NCBI GenBank assembly: GCA_021815285.1
Contig: JAKAHE010000121.1
Span: 1-6,271 of the forward strand
Length of the DNA stretch: 6,271 nucleotides
From: Nitrospirota bacterium
GTDB lineage: Bacteria; Nitrospirota; JACRHJ01
Direction: 5' to 3'
The position numbers and the translations under genes were made by a program. How positions within the stretch are numbered: the stretch's first letter is position 1; the number at the start of each line of letters is the position of its first letter. Under the pieces are notes generated by a model, which saw nothing but the letters and a program-made list of their open reading frames with translations, was not told the origin of the DNA and ran no database searches. Positions 1 to 6,179 of this stretch are shown in pieces.

Positions 1-215
1 TCGTCCGCAGTGCCGTCGTTGTGGTTAAAACTGTTCGGCAGGAATGTGCCTTGATTTACGTCGTGGCAGGCGCCTGTCCCCGGAGCGCATCCCGTACCAG
101 TGTAGCCTGGGCGGTAGTCTGAATGAGGCGGATCAGTGTTACCCCAGGCCGGGGTAAACACGCCGAACAAGAGGATAACTGCTATTAACAGGCAGTATGC
201 GAGTGTTCTTGGCAT
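1..215 (-). CDS. Exported protein with a Cys...CysHis motif, N-terminal part only
   Basis: This is the first 71 codons of a gene that runs off the left edge. It starts at ATG 215-213; an in-frame TAA lies four codons upstream, so no earlier ATG is possible. Residues 1-25 (MPRTLAYCLLIAVILLFG... TPAWG) form a clear Sec signal peptide: a basic N-region, a hydrophobic core, and probable cleavage after AWG. The mature start is rich in Gly, Pro, His and Asp and carries GCAPGTGACHDVN at about residues 42-54, that is Cys-X6-Cys-His. This resembles the spaced heme-c or CxnCH motifs of multiheme and Geobacter-type exported proteins, but it is not the canonical CXXCH, so heme attachment is only a guess. 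No good Shine-Dalgarno sequence precedes the ATG. The gene lies on the same strand as the ABC operon, 278 bp downstream of it, and probably has its own promoter in the AT-rich gap. Confidence 0.7.
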   Translation of the reverse strand, partial: MPRTLAYCLLIAVILLFGVFTPAWGNTDPPHSDYRPGYTGTGCAPGTGACHDVNQGTFLPNSFNHNDGTAD

Positions 216-282
216 ATCGATTGAGCGTTACTACTGCAAAAGGTATTCCTGATTGTTTTATTTTTTTATTAATGCATAATTT

Positions 283-300
283 TAACAATAATTATTGTTA
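283..300. promoter_or_regulatory. 18-bp perfect palindrome, operator-like
   Basis: TAACAATAATTATTGTTA reads the same on both strands over all 18 bases. It lies 68-85 bp upstream of the start of the exported protein at 215. A related half-site, ACAATAAT, recurs at 345-352, exactly 60 bp from the same octamer inside the palindrome (285-292). A symmetric AT-rich site near a gene start fits a dimeric regulator. The surroundings are extremely AT-rich, so chance symmetry remains possible. No regulator gene is visible nearby. Confidence 0.35.
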
Positions 301-357
301 TCAGGTTATATTTTATTAAATCCGTTTAAAATAAATTATGAATGACAATAATGATTT

Positions 358-398
358 TGAGCGCAAACGCTCACTTTTCTGATAGCGCTCTGCGCAGA
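358..398. repeat. Cluster of overlapping GC-rich inverted repeats
   Basis: TGAGCG (358-363) and CGCTCA (368-373) form a 6-bp stem with a CAAA loop, followed on the plus strand by CTTTTCT. GAGCGC (359-364) can instead pair with GCGCTC (385-390), so the two folds exclude each other. TCTGCGCAGA (389-398) is a further perfect 10-bp palindrome. The cluster stands out in an otherwise AT-rich gap about 95 bp beyond the end of the ABC operon. It could be a weak terminator, better oriented for plus-strand transcription, or a protein-binding site. Neither role is established. Confidence 0.3.
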
Positions 399-493
399 TT
401 AGCTCTTCTTGATAATTATAGAATTAATTGATTTAACCCTGTGATTTTGCATGAAAGGATTACTGAAGCGTTTTATAAAATCAACTCTTATTG

Positions 494-1180
494 TTATTCG
501 TCCAATATGGAACCGTCCTTCATGTGATAAACGCGGTCGAATCCTTCGACCATCCTTATGTCGTGCGTGACAACGATTACGCCGACACCGCGTTTTTTCG
601 CAAGATTCTTAAGGAGCGCCACGACCTTCTTTCCGCGGTCGGTGTCCAGCGCAGCAGTCGGTTCGTCCGCAAGTATCAGGCTCGGGTCATGAACGAGCGC
701 GCGGGCGATGGCGACTCTCTGCATCTCTCCGCCTGAAAGCGTGGCGGGGAACTTTGCGGCCCGGTGCGCGACTTCGAGGTATTCGAGAAGTTCCATAGCC
801 CCTGCCTCGGCTTCTTTCCGGGGAACGCCTGTAAGTTCCGAGGCAATCACTACATTTTCAAGAACGTTCAGGAAAGGTATAAGGTTGTGCGACTGGAATA
901 TAAACCCCATCTTCTCGCGCCGAAGGCGTCTTAAGTCGCGCCTTTTCCAACTTCCGTCTCCGTAAATTTCTTCGCCTCCGATGAACATTCTTCCGGCGGT
1001 CGGCTCTACTATACATCCGAGGCACATAAGCATTGTCGTTTTTCCGGAGCCTGAAGGCCCAAGGACAGCCGAAACCTCGCCTTCCCGGAGGGTCATGTTT
1101 GCATCGGAAAGGGCTACGACTTCGGTTTCGCCGGAGCCGTAGACTTTCCTTAAGCCTTCGACTCTCACCACTTCCTTCAT
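494..1180 (-). CDS. ABC transporter ATPase, DevA/MacB/LolD family
   Basis: This is the cytoplasmic ATPase of a three-part exporter, 228 residues from the start chosen here. All nucleotide-binding motifs are present: Walker A GPSGSGKT (41-48), Q-loop Gln96 in GFIFQS, signature LSGGE (148-152) followed by MQRVAIARAL, Walker B LILADEP (168-174) with Glu173, the D-loop LD, and the switch His206 in VVTHD. The overall pattern (KVYGSGE...VVALSDANMTL near the N-terminus, GFIFQSHNLIPFLNVLENV) is typical of the MacB/LolD/DevA subgroup. An earlier in-frame ATG at 1198 would add six residues and overlap the permease. The ATG at 1180 is preferred because GGAGG lies at 1190-1186, five bases upstream, and it follows the permease stop in TGA-A-ATG. 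It is the last gene of the operon, ending in TAA at 496-494. Confidence 0.93.
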   Translation of the reverse strand: MKEVVRVEGLRKVYGSGETEVVALSDANMTLREGEVSAVLGPSGSGKTTMLMCLGCIVEPTAGRMFIGGEEIYGDGSWKRRDLRRLRREKMGFIFQSHNLIPFLNVLENVVIASELTGVPRKEAEAGAMELLEYLEVAHRAAKFPATLSGGEMQRVAIARALVHDPSLILADEPTAALDTDRGKKVVALLKNLAKKRGVGVIVVTHDIRMVEGFDRVYHMKDGSILDE

Positions 1181-1181
1181 T

Positions 1182-2378
1182 TCAGCCTCCGAGCGCATGG
1201 GCCGGGTCCACCTTCAACGCGGAACGGACACCCGCGAAACTTGCCATAACACATATAAACATGACTATCACAAAAAGGGCCTTGAGGTCGAACGGGACAA
1301 GCACTACCCGCCTCGGGAAATATTTGTATGTCAGATTGATTATGGCAAACCCTATCCAGTAAGCGAAGAATCCAAGCAGCAGCGACTGCTCGACTATCAG
1401 CCTTACTATGGTCCAGTCTGAAGCGCCTATAAGTTTAAGGGTTGCGATTTCACGTATTTTGTCCATTGTCTGCGTATATATCACGAGGTTTATTATTGCC
1501 ATCGACACAATCAGCAGGATTATGCGGAACATGCCGAGCTGCATCTTGGCCTTCTGGACAAGCCCCATTGTCAGGATGGTCTCCTGCTCCGGGACGGTGA
1601 AGGCCCGGTAATGCTTCCATCTCTCCACATCGGCGGCAACCCTGCTTACCGGATAGCCTTTTCTCACTTTCAGGACTACTGAGTTTACTATATGCGTGTC
1701 GTTTGAAAGCGCATCCGCAATTCTCCCCTCGTCGGCGCCCTGCGGCAGAAGCCCGGACAGTTCTTCCTTAAGCCTCTGCCGGTCGTTCCTTATGGCTTCG
1801 TTGTTTTTCTGAAACTGCACCTTCTGAGCGTCGGCCAGCGTCATATAAATAACAGGGTCGCCGGAAGGGGAAACGACATTCCCGGTCAGGCCGACGACAG
1901 TGTAAGTATCCTGGCCAAGGGTAAGTTTATCGCCGAGCCTGAGGCCGGATTTAAAATTAGCCACCATGTCGTAATGCCTTCTTAATATCGGTCTCCCCGC
2001 TATGATTTCCGGAGGGCCGCCGAGCCCGAGATTCGGGTCGTAGCCGATGATAAAGAGCCTGTTCGGCTTGCCCTTCCAGTTTATCTGTATTGTCTGAAAC
2101 GACAGCGCGCCGGTGTCGGAAACGCCCGGCAAGACTCCGAGTGTATGCTTGAGGTCCTCCGGTATTCTCGATTCCTCGGCAAAAGGCCCGTTGGTATCTT
2201 TCTGCACCACCCATACGTCCGCGCCTGTATTTTTCACAATAACCGTTGCGTCGTCCACAAACCCGCGATATATCCCTCCCATGGCCATTACAACCATCAG
2301 GAGCATACCGATGCCGAAACATGTGAATATGAACCGCCTCGGGCTGTGGCTTATATCTTTTACCGCGAGGTCTATCAT
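1182..2378 (-). CDS. ABC transporter permease, DevC/MacB-type FtsX family
   Basis: Inner-membrane permease of the exporter, 398 residues, close to the usual length of DevC-type proteins. It has one N-terminal membrane segment (about 17-36), a large periplasmic domain (about 40-280, MacB_PCD-like, with GRPILRR near 128-134 and GLRLGDKLTL near 145-154), then three membrane segments (about 283-302, 331-350 and 364-385). The last three form the FtsX domain, including the cytoplasmic coupling stretch DKIREIATLKLIGAS (306-320) and the typical ending KVDPAHALGG. The four-helix topology with one long periplasmic loop is that of MacB-like mechanotransmission exporters rather than a channel importer. 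Its ATG overlaps the preceding stop by one base (TAATG at 2380-2376), which implies translational coupling. AGGCGG just upstream is a plausible ribosome binding site. The substrate cannot be inferred. Confidence 0.92.
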   Translation of the reverse strand: MIDLAVKDISHSPRRFIFTCFGIGMLLMVVMAMGGIYRGFVDDATVIVKNTGADVWVVQKDTNGPFAEESRIPEDLKHTLGVLPGVSDTGALSFQTIQINWKGKPNRLFIIGYDPNLGLGGPPEIIAGRPILRRHYDMVANFKSGLRLGDKLTLGQDTYTVVGLTGNVVSPSGDPVIYMTLADAQKVQFQKNNEAIRNDRQRLKEELSGLLPQGADEGRIADALSNDTHIVNSVVLKVRKGYPVSRVAADVERWKHYRAFTVPEQETILTMGLVQKAKMQLGMFRIILLIVSMAIINLVIYTQTMDKIREIATLKLIGASDWTIVRLIVEQSLLLGFFAYWIGFAIINLTYKYFPRRVVLVPFDLKALFVIVMFICVMASFAGVRSALKVDPAHALGG

Positions 2379-3631
2379 TATCTGCCGCCTATTGATGGCG
2401 CGGAGACAATTTTTATTCTCATGCCGTCCACGAGCTTTGCCTCGAGGCCGCGGTCGAGCAGTATTACTTTTTCGTTATCGGTCAGGCCCGGCGTCTCCGC
2501 GTAGTCGTGTGTCCAGATTCCGATTTTTACGGGCACAAAGCGCGCCCGGCCTCCTCTGGCGACAAATACGCCTTCCTTTCCGTTCCTGACGGTAACGCAT
2601 GCGGACGGCACGGATATGCAGTCTTTCTCGCGGCCTTTTACATAAACGTCCGCCTGCTCGCCCAGGTGCAGGACGCGCTTATCCCTGAGCGGAAAATGGA
2701 CGTCAACTTCCATCTCCTCTGTCACCCTGTCGGATTCTTCGCCTATGCGTTCGACCTTGCCCGCTACGGGATGTTTCCTGTCCGTCCTCAGAAAAATCAT
2801 AGACGGATTGCCCAGTGATATTCCTCCGCCCTGCGCTTCGTCGATGTTGGCCTTTACCCACACGGTATCAGGGTCGGCTATGTGAAATATCGGCGTTCCC
2901 GGGACGACGGCGTCTCCTTCCTCCGCATCCCTGCTTACCACAACGCCGTCCATTGGCGCCCTGACGAACGAATCGGCGAGCTTTGCCATGGCGTAGCTCG
3001 ATGATGCAGCCTGGGCCTTCGTATCGTGCCTTGCGGCATTAAGCGTATTTTCCACTCGCTCCATATCGGCATGCGCCGCAGCCTTCTGGGCTTTTAAATT
3101 GTCTCTCTGCCGCAGGGCCTCGTCATAATCGTCCTGTTTTTCGTCCAGGTCCTGCCTTGCAATGATTCCCTTTTTAAAAAGCTCCACGTATCTTTTCAAC
3201 GTCTGTCCTGCAAGCTTCAGCGCGGCCTCTGATTTAAGCAATGCGGCGTCCGCAGCATCGGAGGCCGCCTGCGCCCGCGCGAGGTCGTCTTTGGCTGCCG
3301 ATTCCATTGAAAGGCTTTTTTTCTGCGTGTCAGAGGCCTGTTTTACGAGGGCCTGAAGGTCGTCGCTTTCGAGAGTTGCCAGGAGCTGCCCTTTTTTTAC
3401 GACATCGCCCTGGTCTACGTAAAGTTTCGTTACCCTGCCGGTAATCTTGCTGCCCTCTGATACGAGCACCCTGGCCTCGACAGTGCCGGTGCCGAAAACC
3501 TCCTGGACGAGACGGCGCCTTTGCGGAGATACGCACCCGGCTCGGAGCGGGGAAAATATCTTTATCGCGACGAACGCCGCCACAAGGATGACGACTGCGC
3601 CGATTACAAGCTTCTTTCTCGGAATTTTCAT
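2378..3631 (-). CDS. Membrane fusion protein (HlyD/DevB-like periplasmic adaptor)
   Basis: Periplasmic adaptor that would link the permease to an outer-membrane channel; 417 residues from the preferred start. Counting from that start, the order is: a short basic tail and one membrane anchor (about 8-26, LVIGAVVILVAAFVAIKIF); a first biotinyl-lipoyl half (about 58-88, GRVTKLYVDQGDVVKKGQLL); a long coiled-coil hairpin rich in Ala, Lys, Glu and Asp (about 90-218); a second lipoyl half (about 223-252, RAPMDGVVVSRDAEEGD); then a beta-barrel and a membrane-proximal domain to the end. An upstream ATG at 3679 would add 16 residues. The ATG at 3631 is chosen because AGGGG at 3641-3637 is five bases away and a short basic tail before the anchor is typical, but the longer form has a weaker AAGGAAGAAGG site and is not excluded. 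First gene of the fusion protein-permease-ATPase operon, an order matching cyanobacterial devBCA. Confidence 0.92.
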   Translation of the reverse strand: MKIPRKKLVIGAVVILVAAFVAIKIFSPLRAGCVSPQRRRLVQEVFGTGTVEARVLVSEGSKITGRVTKLYVDQGDVVKKGQLLATLESDDLQALVKQASDTQKKSLSMESAAKDDLARAQAASDAADAALLKSEAALKLAGQTLKRYVELFKKGIIARQDLDEKQDDYDEALRQRDNLKAQKAAAHADMERVENTLNAARHDTKAQAASSSYAMAKLADSFVRAPMDGVVVSRDAEEGDAVVPGTPIFHIADPDTVWVKANIDEAQGGGISLGNPSMIFLRTDRKHPVAGKVERIGEESDRVTEEMEVDVHFPLRDKRVLHLGEQADVYVKGREKDCISVPSACVTVRNGKEGVFVARGGRARFVPVKIGIWTHDYAETPGLTDNEKVILLDRGLEAKLVDGMRIKIVSAPSIGGR

Positions 3632-3791
3632 ATCTGCCCCTGTTTTCTGATCATCCTGTGGAAATTTACCCAAAGGCATCCGCCTTCTTCCTTAAGCGAA
3701 AAGGAAACCTTCGAGTCGGTGAAGCTACGCTCCATTTTTCGATTGCCATATTACGTCTTCCGTGCAATCATTCTCACGACGGATCATTTCT

Positions 3792-3820
3792 GTAATAACA
3801 TAATCGTTTTTTCGCGGAAA
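3792..3820 (-). promoter_or_regulatory. Possible weak promoter for the ABC exporter operon
   Basis: In the 250-bp gap between alr and the fusion protein start, the minus strand reads TTTCCG, a 17-base spacer, then TGTTATTAC. The last part looks like an extended -10 (TG-N-TATTAC). The -35 match is poor (3 of 6). The exporter may instead be read through from alr, since no convincing terminator is visible in this gap. Confidence 0.2.
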
Positions 3821-3880
3821 ACATCCTACCACGTCCGGAGCCGCGTAAACTTTGACCCCGGTAACAGCCGCGATCAGGAT

Positions 3881-5005
3881 TTAAACTTCACGAGAGTAAT
3901 ATTCCCGCCCCACCCGCTTGCTGACGTTGCAGAGCACCTCGTATGAAATAGTGCCGAGGAGTTCCGCTACTTCCTCCGCTGTGATTTCCTCTTTTCCCTG
4001 CCTGCCGATAATTACCGCTTCATCAAAGACCTTCGCGCCGGGCACGCCGCTTACGTCCACCATTACCATGTCCATGCATACGGTCCCGACGATCGGACAG
4101 CGCTTCCCGCCGATTAAGACAGAGCCACGGTTGGATAAACGGCGGCTCAGGCCGTCCGCATAACCTATGGGCAGGGTGGCGATAATGCTCTCTTTTTTCG
4201 TATAGAACGTCCGGCCATAGCTTATCGGAGTGCCCGGGGCGACGGTTTTGATGTGCATTATCTTCGTCTTAAGGGCCATCACGGGCCTGAGATCAACAAG
4301 GCTCCGCAAATCTTCAGATGGATAGCAGCCGTAGAGCATTATGCCGGGACGCACCATGTTGAAATGCGCGGCGGCGAAATCTATCACGGCGGCGCTTCCG
4401 GATGCGTGCGCGAGAGGTATTTCGATGCCCTCGTCTTTAAGCCGCCGCATCACCATATTGAAGCGCTCCACCTGCAACTCCGCGAAAGATTTATCTTTTT
4501 CTGCCACGTCGGAGAGGTGCGTCATAAGCCCCATGACCTTCAGCCCCGGCATCCTGGAGATTGACAGGACAAAGTCCACCGAGTCTTCCGGCGTTATTCC
4601 CACGCGGCCCATTCCCGTATCTATTTTGACATGCACGGGCAGGATTTTACCAGCATTCAAGGCGGCCCGGGAGAAGGATTCCGCCTGGATTGTGGTATAT
4701 ACGGCGGGGGTCAGGTCATACTCAAGCAGTTCGTCCGCCTGCTGCTCGAACACCCCGCCGAGCACAAGTATCTCATTGGTAATATTGGCTTTTCTGAGTT
4801 CCGCGCCTTCCTCTGCCAGGGCGACGCCGAGCATGTCCACGCCTTCCGAGACAAGCGTCCTTGCGCACTGTACCGCCCCGTGTCCGTAGGCGTCCGCCTT
4901 AACGATTCCCAATATTTTCCGGCCACTTGCGCACCTTCGCACCTCGGAGAGGTTATGCGCCAGCGCGGACAAATCTATGTATGCAATTGTCGGACGGCCC
5001 GTCAT
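3881..5005 (-). CDS. alr: Alanine racemase
   Basis: PLP-dependent racemase interconverting L- and D-alanine in the cytoplasm, supplying D-Ala for peptidoglycan. Its 374 residues are a normal length. The N-terminal TIM barrel carries the PLP lysine in VKADAYGHG (Lys36), KIDTGMGRVG (127-136) with the Arg that contacts the PLP ring, MTHLSDVAEKD (161-171) and RPGIMLYG (219-226). The C-terminal beta domain carries ISYGRTF, the catalytic tyrosine in PIGYADG (Tyr282) and GTVCMDM (307-313). The usual HxANSAA stretch reads HASGSAA (200-206), so the Asn is Gly while the following Ser, a phosphate-binding position, is kept. A GTG at 5026 sits directly after an in-frame stop, but GGGGAG at 5019-5014 places ribosomes on the ATG at 5005 with an 8-base spacer, which also fits the family start MxGRPTxAYIDLSAL. 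It precedes the exporter on the same strand. Confidence 0.97.
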   Translation of the reverse strand: MTGRPTIAYIDLSALAHNLSEVRRCASGRKILGIVKADAYGHGAVQCARTLVSEGVDMLGVALAEEGAELRKANITNEILVLGGVFEQQADELLEYDLTPAVYTTIQAESFSRAALNAGKILPVHVKIDTGMGRVGITPEDSVDFVLSISRMPGLKVMGLMTHLSDVAEKDKSFAELQVERFNMVMRRLKDEGIEIPLAHASGSAAVIDFAAAHFNMVRPGIMLYGCYPSEDLRSLVDLRPVMALKTKIMHIKTVAPGTPISYGRTFYTKKESIIATLPIGYADGLSRRLSNRGSVLIGGKRCPIVGTVCMDMVMVDVSGVPGAKVFDEAVIIGRQGKEEITAEEVAELLGTISYEVLCNVSKRVGREYYSREV

Positions 5006-5099
5006 TTTTCCGTCTCCCCTGCCCACTTAAACTACCCCGAAATCACGCTCCGGAACCCCCAAAAACGCCCGAAGCGAACCCGTAAAAACCCATATTTCA

Positions 5100-5168
5100 A
5101 AAATAAGGACACACCCCTATTTTTTCATTTAGCGCGCCTTATTGAAAATGGGGATGTGACACTATTTT
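5100..5168. repeat. 69-bp imperfect palindromic repeat, REP/MITE-like
   Basis: The arms (AAAATAAGGACACACCCC... from 5100, and the reverse complement AAAATAGTGTCACATCCCC... read from 5168) match at about 19 of the first 24 positions. The element is centred on GCGCGC at 5132-5137. A half-copy lies at 5549-5576. The GGACACRCCCC / TTTCATTTAGCG wording resembles short palindromic repeats that I recall being dispersed in Desulfobacterota and Nitrospirota genomes, often near IS200-like or RAYT transposases; that resemblance is from memory and not computed. It begins 10 bp beyond the stop codon of the 112-residue gene and lies between it and alr, so its transcript could fold into a long hairpin at that gene's 3' end. 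Confidence 0.6.
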
Positions 5169-5178
5169 CTAAAATTTC

Positions 5179-5517
5179 TTACGTTGGGTGAGAGGCTCCG
5201 TCGGTCGGCACATGTAATGGAATGGGGCTCGGTTCGGTCTGGTCGTGCCCGGCGTCTTGATGGAGACAGCCGTCGTGCCCGCATTCACAGGAATTTCTCC
5301 GGAATAAATGGCCGATAAACCGGATACCTGCCCTGAAATTAATACCCAGCGCGAAAAAACCGCCGACTATTGCCGAGATACCGAAATTGGTCGGACATAT
5401 TTGCTTGCCGCAAAACGGACAAACCGAGGACATGGTGTAAATGGTGGATGTTGTGAACCAGTACCTCAGCGTGTTGTTCCGGTATAATTTATGCAGTTTT
5501 TGTTTTAAACCATTCAT
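5179..5517 (-). CDS. Small Cys/His-rich putative membrane protein, function unknown
   Basis: A 112-residue protein that I cannot assign to a named family. The start at 5517 is supported by GGGAAAGGA just upstream with suitable spacing; the internal Met29 has no ribosome binding site. The N-terminus is basic and polar (MNGLKQKLHKLYRNN). A zinc-ribbon-like knuckle CPFCGKQICP spans residues 33-42. One hydrophobic segment follows (about 46-60, GISAIVGGFFALGIN), then FRAGIRFIGHLFRR and a Cys/His tail CECGHDGCLHQ (78-87) with a further His91. The six cysteines and several histidines suggest metal binding, perhaps with the two clusters on the same or opposite faces of a membrane. The last 20 residues are Pro/His-rich and probably disordered. 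It is bracketed by two related palindromic repeats, so it could be a mobile or recently acquired gene, or simply sit between repeat insertions. Confidence 0.65.
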   Translation of the reverse strand: MNGLKQKLHKLYRNNTLRYWFTTSTIYTMSSVCPFCGKQICPTNFGISAIVGGFFALGINFRAGIRFIGHLFRRNSCECGHDGCLHQDAGHDQTEPSPIPLHVPTDGASHPT

Positions 5518-5548
5518 CTTAATTCCTTTCCCAAAATTGAGAAATCCG

Positions 5549-5576
5549 GGGCACGTCCCATATCTTTCATTTAGCG
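5549..5576. repeat. Half-copy of the palindromic repeat at 5100-5168
   Basis: These 28 bases align without gaps to 5107-5134 at 21 of 28 positions, including the exact 12-mer TTTCATTTAGCG, and in the same orientation. The second arm of the palindrome is not recognisable after 5577, so this is a half or decayed copy. It sits in the 71-bp gap between the stop of the PLD-like lipoprotein and the start of the 112-residue gene. Confidence 0.5.
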
Positions 5577-5588
5577 GCTAACTAACCC

Positions 5589-6083
5589 TCACAGCTCCGC
5601 CGCGGCGAGCATCTTCTGGAAATCGTCCGAAAACAGTCTGACGAGTTCCGGGCTGTTCCTTATGACTTCCGGGCTGTCGTCCCGCCGCCGGGCGCCCGGT
5701 GAGAAGTCGTAGGAACCGGCGATCACCTCTTTGCCGTCGATAATCATATACCTGTTGTTCAGCGCATTTTTCTTTTTTACGAGGACACGTATGTCGCCGT
5801 TTAAGAGGATATAGATTGGAGTGCTTTTAGACATCGCGGAGCGCCGGTCGAGGTAGACCACAACGCTTACGCCGGATTTATGGAGCTTCACAAGCTCTCT
5901 GACAATCGCCGGAAAATGGATTCCATATGCGGCCACCCAGACCGTTTTTCTGGCGGCGGAAAGCTCCTTGAGGATATTGCAGGGCGCGCTCCGCACCGGA
6001 GACACTGCCGTCCTCTGGCTATGGGCGCATCCGGAGACGGCAATTACCGCAAGGAGAAGAAGAGTTGTGATCAGCCGGCGCAT
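5589..6083 (-). CDS. Lipoprotein with a single degenerate phospholipase D-like (HKD) domain
   Basis: The 164-residue product has a lipoprotein signal: MRRL, a hydrophobic core LLLLAVIA, and lipobox VSGC with Cys19. The +2 residue is Ala, so outer-membrane sorting is likely. Residues 35-164 follow the half-size PLD/Nuc fold: AARKTVWVAAYGI, a GVSVVVYLDRRS strand (71-82), NGDIRVLV (95-102), then NNRYMIIDGKEVIAGSYDF (109-127) and a typical C-terminal helix PELVRLFSDDFQKML. The catalytic HxKxxxxDG motif reads N109-x-R111-x4-D116-G117. The nucleophilic His is Asn and the Lys is Arg, while Asp116 and the GS pair (123-124) remain. Active HKD enzymes need the His, so this copy is probably not a phosphodiesterase and may bind nucleic acid or phospholipid, or play a structural role. 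A weak GGAG lies 11 bases upstream of the ATG. It is transcribed divergently from the gene at 6180. Confidence 0.8.
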   Translation of the reverse strand: MRRLITTLLLLAVIAVSGCAHSQRTAVSPVRSAPCNILKELSAARKTVWVAAYGIHFPAIVRELVKLHKSGVSVVVYLDRRSAMSKSTPIYILLNGDIRVLVKKKNALNNRYMIIDGKEVIAGSYDFSPGARRRDDSPEVIRNSPELVRLFSDDFQKMLAAAEL

Positions 6084-6145
6084 GTCTTAATTTACTCCAT
6101 CCCCTGTGCGTTCGCAACAATATTCCGATTATCCCTTCAATTTTA

Positions 6146-6174
6146 TTGACTTTAAGCGCCGCTCAACGTAGAAT
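6146..6174 (+). promoter_or_regulatory. Near-consensus sigma70 promoter for the gene at 6180
   Basis: TTGACT (6146-6151) and TAGAAT (6169-6174) are each 5 of 6 to consensus and separated by exactly 17 bases. Transcription would be expected to start about seven bases past the -10, at roughly 6180-6183. That coincides with the ATGATG start, so the transcript would have little or no 5' untranslated region. Confidence 0.65.
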
Positions 6175-6179
6175 TCCCG

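Noticed and set aside
1181..1198. ATG at 1198 as the start of the ABC ATPase
   Set aside because: GGAGG at 1190-1186 points to the ATG at 1180, and the earlier start would create a 17-base overlap with only a weak site upstream.
3725..3787. A 20-codon minus-strand frame that could be a leader peptide upstream of the exporter
   Set aside because: No Shine-Dalgarno sequence precedes it, there is no run of regulatory codons, and no terminator/antiterminator pair follows it.
3521..3946. Plus-strand open frame of 141 codons across the alr-exporter gap
   Set aside because: It begins antisense to the fusion protein and ends antisense to alr. It has no recognisable domain, and both overlapped genes are well supported.
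5006..5026. GTG at 5026 as the start of alr
   Set aside because: It would put the strong GGGGAG ribosome binding site inside the gene and adds seven residues outside the family alignment; the ATG at 5005 is correctly spaced.
5061..5086. Possible intrinsic terminator after the 112-residue gene (GC-rich stretch then TTTTT on the minus strand)
   Set aside because: The best stem is only about three base pairs (CGC/GCG), too short to support a terminator call.
4341..5191. Two overlapping plus-strand open frames of more than 180 codons within and beyond alr
   Set aside because: They are antisense to a clear alanine racemase, lack family features, and their length follows from the GC-rich codon pattern of the real gene on the other strand. 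The end of one reads through the palindromic repeat.
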